A DNA stretch of 64,000 nt, from assembly GCF_014640075.1 (NCBI RefSeq), contig NZ_BMGG01000007.1, positions 310,001 to 374,000 on the forward strand, given 5' to 3'. Position 1 is the first letter of the stretch; the number at the start of each line of letters is the position of its first letter. The stretch comes from Chelatococcus reniformis (lineage in GTDB: Bacteria > Pseudomonadota > Alphaproteobacteria > Rhizobiales > Beijerinckiaceae). A program made the position numbers and the translations under genes. Below, in pieces: positions 38,165-49,248 of the stretch. The notes below the pieces were generated by a model. The model ran no database searches. It was given only the letters and a program-made list of their open reading frames with translations, and was not told the origin of the DNA.

Positions 38165-38410
38165 ATGTCGTTCAACGAGACGATTGATGCCGCCCAACAA
38201 AGTAATTCTTCCCGTCTGCCGCGGGAGGCGGCTTCAAACCGCAACAGCCGTCAGGCGTCTCGGCAAAGCGGAGATTTGACGACGTCGGTTGTCAAACCTT
38301 CCGGGAGCGTTGCGAGCGAAGTCGCGGATTGGATCGGTCGGAATCCTGTCTTGAGTATCGCTGTCGCGGCCGCGGTAGGCTATGTCGTCGGTACCCATGC
38401 GAGGGAATGA
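38165..38410 (+). CDS. Small DUF883 (ElaB/YqjD)-like membrane-anchored protein
   Basis: An 81-residue protein with a polar, Ser/Gln/Arg-rich first part and a C-terminal hydrophobic segment, VADWIGRNPVLSIAVAAAVG, followed by YVVGTHARE. The IGRNPVLSxAVAAAVGYVxG ending is the tail seen in DUF883/ElaB-like and related proteins, which anchor in the inner membrane and bind ribosomes in E. coli. Start ATG 38165 has AAGGG about 7 bases ahead. Part of the run of stress-type small genes. Confidence 0.7.
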   Translation: MSFNETIDAAQQSNSSRLPREAASNRNSRQASRQSGDLTTSVVKPSGSVASEVADWIGRNPVLSIAVAAAVGYVVGTHARE

Positions 38411-38679
38411 TCGACCATCTGCCGCCAACTCGCGACGGTACATGCCGGGCGCCGAGCAAAGCGCTTTACGATGGGTGGAACGCCCTGGTCGCGAATGGAA
38501 CGCTTCAGACACGGATGTGGAGCAAGGAGCCAGCGTGGCGGCAGTCATCGCATAGGTCGCCCCGCCGTCGCGTGCCCCAGCTAAATGCAGCCGAGGTGAC
38601 GCTACCAGGCTGGAGATCGACAAGTCATGGCATGCGACAGGATGTCCGCCGAAGTGCCAGCCTCCCGCCAGACATTCGT
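38411..38679. other. No supportable gene
   Basis: Together with the repeat that follows, this leaves about 370 bases between two small genes without a credible coding region. A plus frame is open but its codon use and composition are poor. Confidence 0.5.
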
Positions 38680-38785
38680 CTAGAGCATTTCCGCGCTTCT
38701 TCTAATCGTCGAAATGCTCTATGTGTCTGTTTTGTCGCGTTTTCTTCACGCGAACCGGCGTCCACTTCGCTCGAAAACGCTCTAG
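38680..38785. repeat. Palindromic intergenic repeat (RIME-like)
   Basis: Starts CTAGAGCATTTC and ends AACGCTCTAG. Inside, AGAGCATTT (38682-38690) pairs with AAATGCTCT (38712-38720), and a second palindrome CGCG...CGCG lies in GTCGCGTTTTCTTCACGCG near 38734-38752. This layout matches the mosaic intergenic elements common in Rhizobiales (RIME type). It overlaps the stop of the following small gene by 4 bases. Confidence 0.65.
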
Positions 38786-38997
38786 TATTTTCCTACGCGT
38801 AGGAACTTGAGCTCGCCCTCTGGAATTTGACCAGCAATCTGCTCATGGTCGAGAGCTTGCTCGAACGCAAATTTGTAGCCGTGCTCGACAAACTTCTCCA
38901 CCGCCGCCTTCGCGACGTCGAGATTGTCGATGTGCGCGAGCCACTCTTGGTACAAACCGCCTTCGTCGCGATACCTGAGCTTGAACCCAGCTGACAT
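38782..38997 (-). CDS. Small hypothetical protein (71 aa)
   Basis: MSAGFKLRYRDEGGLYQEWL with IDNLDVAKAAVEKFVEHGYK and PEGELKFLRVGKY looks like a small alpha/beta protein; I do not recognise the family. ATG 38997 has GGAGG 5 bases upstream, so the earlier ATG at 39012 is not used. Its stop lies within the end of the RIME-like repeat, which may act as its transcription end. Confidence 0.6.
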   Translation of the reverse strand: MSAGFKLRYRDEGGLYQEWLAHIDNLDVAKAAVEKFVEHGYKFAFEQALDHEQIAGQIPEGELKFLRVGKY

Positions 38998-39838
38998 TTG
39001 GTCCTCCAACATATTCGTTCGACGCCATCGGGTACCTCATCGTCTAGAACGTGCCGCGCCGCACATGGTTCTGGCCCCACACCTCTTCTTCGAGCTTGAG
39101 CCAGCAGCCGCTCACCGCTCATTCAGGCGGAAGGCGGCTCGGCTTATATTCGGCGACCCCTCCTTGGGACCCGCGATGGCTATTTGCGTGATCGATGGAG
39201 GTAGCGGTGCAGGTTGCGCTATGAGCTTGCGCCAAGCATCTCAAGCGGCGTCGATGATGTCCCCGTGGATGTCGACGATGCGGTGGAGGGGCCGCCAAAG
39301 GCAGCTTGAGCGCTGACTCGTCCGCCATCAAAGTCGAACTCGTACAGGCGAACTGGACCGAGGAGCGCCTGGCGCTGGCCGCGGCGGGCGCGGGCGGCTG
39401 CGGCGCGATGGAACGAAGTTCGAAGGCGGGCCATGATCCTCGATGACTCAGTCGAGCCGAGGCCGCGCCACCGCGCTCATCGGAGGGCGCGATCGCGAGC
39501 GGGCGGTCCGGATGGTGTTGGGTCGACGCCGACACCGCGCTTCGGAGCGGAGTCGTCATGTCCGCGGTCGCGGGCACGAAGAAGCCTTGGGGGACAAGGT
39601 TCGAGATGCACCTGCCGCGGTATACGACACGCTTCGAACGTACGAGCTTTGCCTTCGGAGGGTGACGGTGCGTTATGCGCCGCGCGAATGTAGGCGCCGC
39701 GCCCTTCGCACTGTCAGCATTGTGCGGGGCGTCTCGCTGAAGTGCTTACACAGCGCTTACAAGGTCGAGGCAACTCGCATGTAAGCAGCAACGCGGCCTT
39801 GCGAGGCCGCGTTATCGCTTTGATTATTATAAGAGAAA
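38998..39838. other. Gene-poor stretch with possible IS relic
   Basis: About 840 bases without a convincing gene on either strand. Near 39486-39560 a plus frame reads RDRERAVRMVLGRRRHRAS, which recalls the N-terminus of IS3-type OrfA (ERAVRMVL...), but the match ends within 20 residues. Near 39350 WTEERLAL recalls GcrA but nothing follows. I read this as decayed accessory DNA. Confidence 0.4.
39790..39813. terminator. Perfect 10-bp hairpin downstream of tRNA-Gly
   Basis: AACGCGGCCT (39790-39799), loop TGCG, AGGCCGCGTT (39804-39813). It lies 25 bases past the 3' end of the leftward tRNA gene. No T tract follows on the minus strand, while the plus side is T-rich, so direction is unsure. Confidence 0.55.
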
Positions 39839-39913
39839 TGGAGCGGGCGAAGGGATTCGAACCCTCGACCCCAACCTTGGCAAGGTTGTGCTCTACCCCT
39901 GAGCTACACCCGC
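39839..39913 (-). tRNA. tRNA-Gly (anticodon GCC)
   Basis: Read on the minus strand it starts GCGGGTGTAGCTCAGGGGTA, has the anticodon stem around TTGCCAA (anticodon GCC), the T-arm GGTTCGAATCC and ends CGCCCGC-TCCA with an encoded CCA. The acceptor stem GCGGGTG/CGCCCGC pairs fully with one G-T wobble; total 75 bases with CCA. Confidence 0.98.
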
Positions 39914-40288
39914 ATCCGTTCGGCGCCGGCTGTCGCCGCCACCGAGGCGCGCTTCATGCCGGAAATGGGCGGCCGACGCAAGAGGTCTTTGTGGGCGGCT
40001 GTGCATAAATCGGCATGTGCCGACCTGCGCGCCGGGCCGGCGCTGGAGCGGCGAGCCTTTGCGCCTGCGGTCGCTGGCGCCGCGGAGCGCCATGGCGGGG
40101 GGCGTCGCGGTGGGAGCCGGCGCTGCGGCGCCAGCGGCGTGGTCGATGTCGCTCGCCACGCAAAAGCGGATGCCACCCGGCCCATCCTGCATTAGAAGCT
40201 GATTGCCAGGGCCCTGGCCGCGCACCATGTTGATCGCACTTCCGGTCGAGATGCGCTGTCGCCAAGGGCAGTGCCAAGGGTTGCCAAT
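39914..40288. other. No supportable gene; upstream region of the thioredoxin-like gene
   Basis: About 375 bases between tRNA-Gly and the thioredoxin-like gene. Several frames are open on both strands because of high GC, but none has a ribosome binding site or recognisable protein. It should contain both the leftward tRNA promoter and the rightward gene promoter. Confidence 0.5.
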
Positions 40289-41185
40289 ATGCTCGAACAA
40301 ACGACCACCGCGCCGCCGAGCGCCGTCAAGGACGTCACTACGGCGACGTTCACCCAGGACGTCATCTCCGATTCGATGCGGCAGCCCGTGTTGGTCGACT
40401 TCTGGGCACCCTGGTGCGGTCCCTGCAAGCAGCTGGCGCCGGTGCTCGAAAAGGTCGTCGACTCGACCCAGGGCAAGGTCAAGCTGGTCAAGATGAACAT
40501 CGACGACCATCCCCAGGTGGCCGGCCAGCTCGGCATCCAGTCGATTCCCGCGGTCATCGCCTTCCAGCGCGGCCAGCCGGTCGATGGCTTCATGGGCGCC
40601 GTGCCGGAGGCCCAGATCCGCGGCTTTATCGAGCGGCTGGTTGGCCCGCTGGGGCCGACGGCGACCGAGGAGCTGCTGGCCGAGGCCGAAGCGCTGGTAG
40701 CGAATGGCGATGCCGCCGGCGCCGCCCAGGTCTATGCCGAGATCCTCGCCGACGACCCGGAGAACGCCGACGCGATCGGAGCCATGGCCAAGCTGCACCT
40801 CGATCTGGAGGATCTGGAGGGCGCCAGGCGCTTCCTGGCCATGGCGCCGGAGGACAAGGCGGACCATCCGGCGATTGCCTCCGCCCGTTCGGCCATCGAG
40901 CTTGCCGAGCAGGCTGCCGAGGTCGGATCCACGGGCGAGTTGGAAGCCAAGGTGGCGGCGGACCCGAATGACCTTCAGGCACGTTTCGACCTGGCGCTGG
41001 CGCTCGCCGCCAAGGGCCAGCGCGAGGCGGCGCTCGATCACCTGCTCGCCATCTTCAAGGCGGACCGGTCGTGGAACGAGGGTGCGGCGCGCAAGCAGCT
41101 GGTGCAGATGTTCGAGGCCTGGGGTCCTATGGACCCGCTGTCGGTCACGGGCCGGCGCAAGCTGTCGTCGCTGATGTTCTCGTGA
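40289..41185 (+). CDS. Thioredoxin-like co-chaperone with TPR tail (CnoX/YbbN type)
   Basis: A 298-residue protein: a thioredoxin domain in residues about 13-120 with redox site WCGPC at 42-46, then tetratricopeptide-like helices to the end (LLAEAEALVANGDAAGAAQVYAEIL, LEDLEGARRFLAMAP, ARFDLALALAAKGQREAALDHLL). This is the layout of CnoX/YbbN, a chaperedoxin that holds unfolded proteins for GroEL/DnaK. ATG 40289 is preferred over 40271 by family fit; AAGGG lies about 8 bases ahead. The LON-domain gene follows after 78 bases, the typical Rhizobiales order. Confidence 0.92.
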   Translation: MLEQTTTAPPSAVKDVTTATFTQDVISDSMRQPVLVDFWAPWCGPCKQLAPVLEKVVDSTQGKVKLVKMNIDDHPQVAGQLGIQSIPAVIAFQRGQPVDGFMGAVPEAQIRGFIERLVGPLGPTATEELLAEAEALVANGDAAGAAQVYAEILADDPENADAIGAMAKLHLDLEDLEGARRFLAMAPEDKADHPAIASARSAIELAEQAAEVGSTGELEAKVAADPNDLQARFDLALALAAKGQREAALDHLLAIFKADRSWNEGAARKQLVQMFEAWGPMDPLSVTGRRKLSSLMFS

Positions 41186-41263
41186 GTCGGGCGCGGACGC
41201 AGCCGTGCCGAGGCGCCGCGGCGGGGCGGGGTAGCGACCAGCATTGGGAGAGGTGAGGCTGCC

Positions 41264-41932
41264 GTGGTGATGAACGCCGTCTACCGGGGCCCTCAGGATT
41301 GCCCGAGGACCATCCCGCTGTTCCCTCTGTCGGGGGCGCTGCTGTTGCCGCGGGGCGAGATGCCGCTCAACATCTTCGAGCCGCGCTACCTCGCCATGGT
41401 GGACGACGCGCTCGCCGGACGCCGTCTCATCGGCATCATCCAGCCGATCGAGGAAGCGCTGCCGGACGGGCCGCCGCCCGCCCTCTACCAGGTGGGCTGC
41501 GCCGGCCGGATCACCCAGTGGGCCGAGACCGGCGACGGGCGTTATCTCGTCACGCTCACCGGGGTCGCGCGCTTCATGGTCGCCGAGGAGGTCTCCGGCA
41601 CCACGCTCTACCGCCAGGCCAAGGTGGACTATGCGTTCCCGATCGATTTCTCCGCCCGCGCGGGGGAGGACGAGGTGGACCGCGAAGGGGTGATCGCCGC
41701 GCTTGCCGCCTTCGTGAAGGCCAACCAGCTCAAGATCGACTGGCGCGGCGTGCAGAATGCGCCCAACGAGGCCCTCGTCAATGCCCTGTCGATGATGAGC
41801 CCCTACGGTGCCAAGGAGAAGCAGGCGCTGTTGGAGGCGCCGGATCTGAAGGCGCGGGCGGACATGCTGATCGCCATCACCGAGATCGAGCTGGCGCGCG
41901 ACGCCGGCAGTTCCGACACGTCGCTGCAATAG
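41264..41932 (+). CDS. LON N-terminal substrate-binding-domain protein
   Basis: A 222-residue stand-alone LON_substr_bdg domain: [37 protein letters not shown] and LIGIIQP are the conserved N-terminal strands shared with Lon protease, but no ATPase or protease domain follows. GTG 41264 has GAGG 5 bases ahead; ATG 41270 is an alternative. The role is not established; it likely binds unfolded or degron-bearing peptides. It lies between the CnoX-like and Trm112-like genes. Confidence 0.93.
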   Translation: MVMNAVYRGPQDCPRTIPLFPLSGALLLPRGEMPLNIFEPRYLAMVDDALAGRRLIGIIQPIEEALPDGPPPALYQVGCAGRITQWAETGDGRYLVTLTGVARFMVAEEVSGTTLYRQAKVDYAFPIDFSARAGEDEVDREGVIAALAAFVKANQLKIDWRGVQNAPNEALVNALSMMSPYGAKEKQALLEAPDLKARADMLIAITEIELARDAGSSDTSLQ

Positions 41933-41981
41933 CCGGCGCCGCTGCCGCGTCCACCGCATCCCTCCCGAAAGCGAGCACCCG

Positions 41982-42185
41982 ATGGCCGACACCTCCTCCG
42001 CCCAGCCCGAAGCAACGCGGCTCGATCCCAAGCTGCTGGAGCTGCTGGTTTGTCCGCTGACCAAGGCGACGCTGGAGTATGATGCCGAGCGGCAGGAGCT
42101 GATCAGCCATCCGGCCAAGCTCGCCTATCCGATTCGCGACGGCATCCCGATCATGCTGCCGGACGAGGCCCGTCCGCTCGACTGA
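41982..42185 (+). CDS. Trm112/YcaR-family small protein
   Basis: A 67-residue protein with [20 protein letters not shown] and [17 protein letters not shown], the signature of the Trm112p-like family. Only one Cys (Cys24) remains, as in many proteobacterial members that have lost the zinc site. Some relatives activate methyltransferases; no partner is shown here. It follows the LON-domain gene after 49 bases. Confidence 0.93.
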   Translation: MADTSSAQPEATRLDPKLLELLVCPLTKATLEYDAERQELISHPAKLAYPIRDGIPIMLPDEARPLD

Positions 42186-42269
42186 GCGGCTCCTGGTCGT
42201 TCCACGGGAGCGCTTGTCGGACGATCTGGCGGCGCCGCCCATCGCGAGGCCCTGGCAGGGAGGTGAATC

Positions 42270-42608
42270 ATGGTGCGGCCGCTCGGCGCCTCAGCCGTCG
42301 CGATAGCGATCGGGCTGTGCGTCCCCGCCGTTGCCGCCGAAAGCCTGGTCGGCACGTGGGCGACGCCGGGCCGGTGCGGCCGGCCGCTGTCGACCGTGGA
42401 CATCCGTCCCATGGGCTTCTCCGGCGAGGATTTCTTCTGCGACTTCAAGTCGGTCGATCGCCAAGGCAACACCGTGCGCTGGCGCGGCCAGTGCACCTTC
42501 GGCGCGGACCGCGAGGCGGCCACCGTCACCGCCCGGCTCGCCAAGGGCATGCTGAGCTACCGGATCAACCGGGACGGCTGGAACGGGCCCTTGCAGCGCT
42601 GCCGCTGA
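42270..42608 (+). CDS. Secreted small protein of unknown function
   Basis: A 112-residue protein with a signal peptide (MVRPLGASAVAIAIGLCVPA, cleavage near AVAAES at about 22-23) and a compact domain starting LVGTWATPGRCGRP, with Cys in GRCG, FFCDF, GQCTF and QRC, i.e. four cysteines after processing that could form two disulfides. GGGAGG lies 6 bases before ATG 42270. I do not recognise a named family; a periplasmic role is inferred. Confidence 0.75.
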   Translation: MVRPLGASAVAIAIGLCVPAVAAESLVGTWATPGRCGRPLSTVDIRPMGFSGEDFFCDFKSVDRQGNTVRWRGQCTFGADREAATVTARLAKGMLSYRINRDGWNGPLQRCR

Positions 42609-42621
42609 TCGGCCGAAGGGC

Positions 42622-43149
42622 TCAACCGGGCGACATGCCCTTGCGCTCCACCTGGACGTCATAGGCCGGCCGGCCGGCGTCCAGCCGTGGCCGGACGATG
42701 ACCAGGTCACCCTCGGCGAGTTTGCCGAGCGCCACCTCGCGGTCCGGCAGGACGAGGGTGGTGAGTTCGCCGGTGACCACCAGGACCTGCCGGCGGCTGT
42801 CGACGCCCGCCTGCGCCCACGCCTTGATCTGGCTGAAGAACGGCTCGCGGCGCCAGGCCTGGGCGGCGCCCGTGTCGACCTGCACGACCAGGCGGTTGGC
42901 ATCGTGCTCGGTGTAGAGCACCAGCTTGCTACGATCGGGCTTCCACTCCTCGCCGAGGAAGTCCTGGGTCAGCCACAGGCAGGAGAAGGTGCGGCATTCC
43001 TCCGGCCGGTCGTCGTAGGTGGTGCAGCCCTGGCCGGGCCGGCAGTGCGGGCACCAGCGCCCGCGCGGCTTGTCGAGCTCCACGATGCCCATCACCTTGC
43101 AGCAGAGCGCGCAGGTCCCGCACTGGCGCGGCTGGGCTGACGCGGTCAT
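42622..43149 (-). CDS. Cysteine-cluster protein (YkgJ-like)
   Basis: A 175-residue protein with nine Cys in its first third: Cys10, 13, 16, 17 in CGTCALCC, Cys33 and 36 in CPHC, Cys42, Cys52 in RPEECRTF and Cys57. This resembles the YkgJ/Fe-S-or-zinc cysteine-cluster family (CxxCxxCC...RPxxCRxF). The rest lacks known catalytic motifs. GGGAGG stands 6 bases before ATG 43149, inside the 3' end of maeB, whose stop is 2 bases away, so the genes form an operon. Confidence 0.82.
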   Translation of the reverse strand: MTASAQPRQCGTCALCCKVMGIVELDKPRGRWCPHCRPGQGCTTYDDRPEECRTFSCLWLTQDFLGEEWKPDRSKLVLYTEHDANRLVVQVDTGAAQAWRREPFFSQIKAWAQAGVDSRRQVLVVTGELTTLVLPDREVALGKLAEGDLVIVRPRLDAGRPAYDVQVERKGMSPG

Positions 43150-43151
43150 GC

Positions 43152-45440
<2,289 letters not shown>

Positions 45441-45649
45441 CGCTTTTGCTCCGCCATGGCCAGCTTGCTCGCGGCCGGAAGGTGACTGGCGGCACGGCCG
45501 ATGTCCAGAATTGCGTGCGGACCTTTTGCCGCCGCTGCCGCGAGGATGTGTCCCGGTCGGTCGGCCGTCTGCCCGAGCCTGATCGCACAGTCATGCGCGA
45601 CCCGGACCCGGACACGTCGTCCGCTCCCGACAAAGCACCGTAGGGTGCC
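45441..45649. other. Divergent spacer between maeB and rpmB
   Basis: With the rpmB leader this is a gene-free region of about 320 bases. It holds the rpmB promoter at its right end; the maeB promoter must lie on its left but no clear pair was found. Confidence 0.5.
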
Positions 45650-45678
45650 TTGACGGGCTCCGCCGCCACCCCTATACA
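45650..45678 (+). promoter_or_regulatory. Sigma-70-type promoter of rpmB
   Basis: TTGACG (45650-45655), a 17-base spacer and TATACA (45673-45678). This gives a start near 45685 and a leader of about 80 bases before ATG 45765. Confidence 0.75.
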
Positions 45679-45764
45679 CCGGACCCTTCATGGCATCGTC
45701 GGTTGAGGCCGCTGCCCGCTCTTCGGGCTTGCCTGGCTTCGCCGTTCAGCAGGACGTTCAGAAT

Positions 45765-46055
45765 ATGGCCCGCCGTTGCGAGCTGACTGGGAAGGCGGTC
45801 TTGACCGGCCATCTCGTGAGCCACTCCAACCGTAAGACCAAGCGCCGGTTCTTGCCGAACCTGTGCAATGTGACGCTGCAGTCGGAGGCGCTTCAGCGCT
45901 CCGTGCGGCTGCGCGTCACCGCCGCGGCGATCCGCAGCGTCGAGCATCGCGGCGGCCTGGACGGCTTCCTCGTCAAGGCGTCCGCCGACGAGCTGTCGCC
46001 CGGCGCGCGGGCGCTGAAGCGCGAGATCGAGAAGAAGGCCGCCGCCGCCAGCTGA
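45765..46055 (+). CDS. rpmB: 50S ribosomal protein L28
   Basis: A 96-residue L28: [20 protein letters not shown] with [13 protein letters not shown] and [20 protein letters not shown], the conserved alphaproteobacterial form. ATG 45765 is the family start; the open frame before it lies mostly in the leader. Promoter at 45650-45678 and a strong hairpin terminator about 100 bases past the stop. Confidence 0.97.
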   Translation: MARRCELTGKAVLTGHLVSHSNRKTKRRFLPNLCNVTLQSEALQRSVRLRVTAAAIRSVEHRGGLDGFLVKASADELSPGARALKREIEKKAAAAS

Positions 46056-46155
46056 TCGCGGCGGGGCCCTGCTCGATGCATGGCCGGGGCAAGCCCGGCC
46101 CTGATACCGAAACGTTAGCCTGCGTGCCGCCATTGGCGACGCTTGGGGCTTGGCG

Positions 46156-46202
46156 AAAGCCTTCCGCAACGGGTTGATCCCATGCCGTTGCGGAAGGCTT
46201 TT
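46156..46202. terminator. Strong 17-bp hairpin terminator between convergent genes
   Basis: AAAGCCTTCCGCAACGG (46156-46172) pairs perfectly with CCGTTGCGGAAGGCTTT (46185-46201), loop of 12, with a short T run after it on the plus strand. It ends rpmB and, with the AAAG side read on the minus strand, may also serve the leftward cobT-side operon (stop at 46269). Confidence 0.85.
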
Positions 46203-46268
46203 GCTGTTTGCCGCGACGGGGCCGCGCCCATCTCATTGCAGAGCCGCTCCTGCGCGATGGGCAGGGGC

Positions 46269-47288
46269 CTATCGCGCGGCGCCGTCGCTGAGCGCGAACT
46301 CGAGCAGGATGGTGCGCTGCTCGGACGAGAAGTTGTCGTCGGAGATGATCGTCAGAATCGTCTCTCCCGACGGCGTGCGGTGCAGCGCCAGCCCCTCCAT
46401 ATTGTCGATCTCGAAGCCCTTGTCGGCGGTGGCGAGCACCGGGCCGTCGAGCAGCGCGCCCGCCTTCACATCGGCCGCCGCGACGCGCCGCAGCCTGAGC
46501 TTCACCCCGGTGGCGCGCGTGTAGAAGCGCTCCAGCAGCAGCATGTCGCCGCCGGGCAGGAAGGCGAGGTCGGTGATGTCGAAGCCGTCGTGGCGCGCCA
46601 CGCGAAATTCGCCGGCAGCCGGCCCGGTCAGGATCCAGCCGCGAGTGGGGCCGTCGCCGTCCGATTGCTCGGCGATGGTCACGACGGCGCCCGCGATGGG
46701 GCTCGCCGGCGGCGCCACCCCGATCGCTTCCAGGCTGGAGTTGGATCGCAGCCGCTTCGCCGCGGGCGGCACCGAGACGGTCTCGCCCCGCGCGGCGGTG
46801 CCGTCGCGCCCGAAGGCGAAGCGCAGCACCTCATGCGTGCGCTCGATGCTGACGTAGGCGGTGCCGTCCACGATCGCCAGGCCCTCGGTGTCGTAGGCGG
46901 TGGTTTCGCCCAGCGGCTCGCCCGTGCCCGACAGCGCCGGGGCCAGCTTGACCTCGTCGAGGCCGGCGAGGCGTCCCCCGTCGTAGCGCGGCGTCGCCGT
47001 CATCCAGGTGCCCTTGTCGCTGATGGCGACGAGCCGGCGGCCATCGGCGCTCCGCCACAACCCCGACCAGCCGCCGAAGTCGCTGTCCCTGGCGCTGAGC
47101 ACCAGGCCGCCGCGGAAGTCCAGCGCGCCAAATCGCGTCGCCTCGGGGGCGGCCCGGTCGAACCCCCGCGCCGGCTGCACCGCGACGTCCGCGGCGCGGC
47201 CTCCCGCCTCGGCACGCGGCGCCCCGCCGAGCGGCGCGAGGAGCAGAAGCGTGGCTGCGAGACGCGCGCCGGCGGCGTAGGGGCTCAA
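46269..47288 (-). CDS. Secreted esterase-like/phytase-like beta-propeller protein
   Basis: A 339-residue protein of the 'esterase-like activity of phytase' family: [46 protein letters not shown] strand ([14 protein letters not shown]), [30 protein letters not shown] and [15 protein letters not shown] signal peptide is plausible ([20 protein letters not shown]). The only fitting start is TTG 47288, which overlaps the cobT stop as TTGA. Calcium-binding propeller, periplasmic. Substrate unknown. Confidence 0.78.
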   Translation of the reverse strand: MSPYAAGARLAATLLLLAPLGGAPRAEAGGRAADVAVQPARGFDRAAPEATRFGALDFRGGLVLSARDSDFGGWSGLWRSADGRRLVAISDKGTWMTATPRYDGGRLAGLDEVKLAPALSGTGEPLGETTAYDTEGLAIVDGTAYVSIERTHEVLRFAFGRDGTAARGETVSVPPAAKRLRSNSSLEAIGVAPPASPIAGAVVTIAEQSDGDGPTRGWILTGPAAGEFRVARHDGFDITDLAFLPGGDMLLLERFYTRATGVKLRLRRVAAADVKAGALLDGPVLATADKGFEIDNMEGLALHRTPSGETILTIISDDNFSSEQRTILLEFALSDGAAR

Positions 47289-49204
47289 CGCCGGCCGCCT
47301 GCCGCCCGCCGCAGGTTGCCGCCGAACGACGGCGGCGCCTTGTCGTCGAACAGCTCGGCCAGCTTGTCGGTCATGGCCCCGCCGAGTTCCTCGGCATCGA
47401 CGATGGTGACGGCGCGCCGATAGTAGCGCGTCACATCGTGGCCGATGCCGATGGCGATCAGTTCCACCGGCGATCGTTCCTCGACCTCGGCGATGATATG
47501 GCGCAGGTGCCGCTCCAGGTAGTTGCCCGGATTGACCGAGAGCGTGGAATCGTCGACCGGAGCACCGTCGGAGATGACCATCAGGATCTTGCGCTGCTCC
47601 GCCCGGCCGAGCAGCCGCTTGTGGGCCCAATCGAGCGCCTCGCCGTCGATGTTCTCCTTGAGCAGCCCCTCGCGCATCATCAGGCCGAGGTTCTTGCGCG
47701 CCCGGCGCCAGGGCGCATCGGCCGATTTGTAGATGATGTGACGCAGATCGTTGAGCCGGCCGGGGTTGGGTGGCTTGCCCGATTGCAGCCACAGCTCGCG
47801 GGACTGGCCGCCCTTCCAGGCCCGCGTGGTGAAGCCCAGGATCTCGACCTTGACGCCGCAGCGCTCCAGCGTCCGCGCCAGAATGTCGGCGCAGGTCGCC
47901 GCCACCGTGATCGGGCGCCCGCGCATGGAGCCGGAATTGTCGAGCAGCAGGGTGACGACCGTGTCGCGGAAGTCGGTGTCCTTCTCCCGCTTGAACGACA
48001 GCGGCTGAAATGGGTCGACGATCACGCGGGGCAGGCGCGCCGGGTCGAGCATCCCCTCGTCCTGGTCGAATTCCCAGGAGCGGTTCTGCTGGGCGAGCAG
48101 CTTGCGCTGGAGCCGGTTGGCAAGCCGCGCTACCACCCCCTGAAGGTTGGCGAGCTGCTTGTCGAGATAGCCGCGCAGGCGTGCCAGCTCCTCGGCGTCG
48201 CAGAGGTCTTCGGCCGCGATCACCTCGTCGAACTTGGCCACGAACGGCTTGTAGTCGGGGCCCCGCGGCTCGTTGGAGCGGGACGCGGGCGGCCGCGTCA
48301 TCTCGCCGGAATTCTCGGAGTCGCCCGTGTCGGCGTCGTCGGGCATCTCGCCCGAGGGTGCGTCCGCCGCCTCCGTCGCGCCTTCCTCGAGCTCGTCGGT
48401 GGCGTCGTCCGAGACCTCAGCGTCGCCGCGCTCGCTGGTGTCCTGTTCGTCGCCGTCGCCCTGGTTCTGGTCCTGACTGGTGTCGGGCGCGTTCTCCTGG
48501 TCGTCGTCTTCGTCTTCCTCGGACTCCATGTCCGACTCGTCCGCCATGTCGAGGCTGGAGAGCAGGTCGCGGACGTTGCGGGCGAAGCTGCGCTGGTTGC
48601 CGATGGACCTGGCCAGGGCGTCCAGATCGTCGCCGGCGCGCTCTTCGATGAAGTCGCGCCACAGGTCGACGACCTTCTGCGCCGCCGGCGGCGGCTTGAG
48701 GCCAGTCAGGCGCTCGCGCACCAGCATGGCCAGTGCGTCGGCGATCGGCGCATCGGCGCGATCGGTGATCTCGTGGTAGTTGCCGCGGTGATAGCGGTCC
48801 TCCAGCATCGCGGTGATGTTGGCGGCGGTGCCGCGCATACGGGTCGAGCCGATGGCCTCCACGCGCGACTGCTCGACGGCGTCGTAGACGGCACGCGCCT
48901 GCTGGCCCTCCGGCGCGAGCTTGCGGTGCAGGTTGCCGTCGTGGCAGGCGAGGCGGAGCGCCATGGAATCGGCGTGGCCGCGCAGCACGGCGATATCGGC
49001 CGCCGCAACCCGCCGTGGCGGCTCCGGCAACCGGGCTCGCTCACCCACCAGGGACGGCTTGTCGGAGGCAAAGGCCACTTCGAGGTCGGCGCGGCCGGCG
49101 AGCGCACGCATGCAGCCGGTCACGGCGCGTTTCAGCGGCTCGGTCGGTGAGGGCTTGGTGGTGGACGGCTTGATATTGGAGATCGTCACGGGTCCGATCC
49201 GCAC
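47285..49204 (-). CDS. cobT: Cobaltochelatase subunit CobT
   Basis: A 639-residue CobT of the aerobic cobalamin route. The N-terminal part starts near [17 protein letters not shown]; residues about 215-310 are an Asp/Glu-rich linker ([18 protein letters not shown]); the C-terminal VWA domain has the MIDAS motif [13 protein letters not shown] (DxSxS). With CobS it forms the ATPase chaperone that drives cobalt insertion by CobN into hydrogenobyrinate a,c-diamide. Start GTG 49204; GTG 49189 is possible. CobS is 44 bases upstream in the same operon. CobN is not in the window. Confidence 0.96.
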   Translation of the reverse strand: MRIGPVTISNIKPSTTKPSPTEPLKRAVTGCMRALAGRADLEVAFASDKPSLVGERARLPEPPRRVAAADIAVLRGHADSMALRLACHDGNLHRKLAPEGQQARAVYDAVEQSRVEAIGSTRMRGTAANITAMLEDRYHRGNYHEITDRADAPIADALAMLVRERLTGLKPPPAAQKVVDLWRDFIEERAGDDLDALARSIGNQRSFARNVRDLLSSLDMADESDMESEEDEDDDQENAPDTSQDQNQGDGDEQDTSERGDAEVSDDATDELEEGATEAADAPSGEMPDDADTGDSENSGEMTRPPASRSNEPRGPDYKPFVAKFDEVIAAEDLCDAEELARLRGYLDKQLANLQGVVARLANRLQRKLLAQQNRSWEFDQDEGMLDPARLPRVIVDPFQPLSFKREKDTDFRDTVVTLLLDNSGSMRGRPITVAATCADILARTLERCGVKVEILGFTTRAWKGGQSRELWLQSGKPPNPGRLNDLRHIIYKSADAPWRRARKNLGLMMREGLLKENIDGEALDWAHKRLLGRAEQRKILMVISDGAPVDDSTLSVNPGNYLERHLRHIIAEVEERSPVELIAIGIGHDVTRYYRRAVTIVDAEELGGAMTDKLAELFDDKAPPSFGGNLRRAAGGRR

Positions 49205-49248
49205 GGTTGGGCGGCGGCCGGCGAGCGCCGGCCGCGCGTGCCCTGGCC

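Noticed and set aside
39345..39420. GcrA-like WTEERLAL
   Set aside because: Only one short motif matches and the rest of the frame does not resemble GcrA.
39474..39610. IS3-type OrfA-like stretch RERAVRMVL
   Set aside because: The match is about ten residues, breaks off at once and no second ORF or terminal repeats are visible; kept only as a remark in the region entry.
39893..42118. A 741-codon minus-strand open frame
   Set aside because: It runs opposite the thioredoxin-like, LON-domain and Trm112-like genes, which have clear family motifs; the minus frame has none and crosses tRNA-Gly.
47438..49150. A 570-codon plus-strand open frame
   Set aside because: Antisense shadow of cobT.
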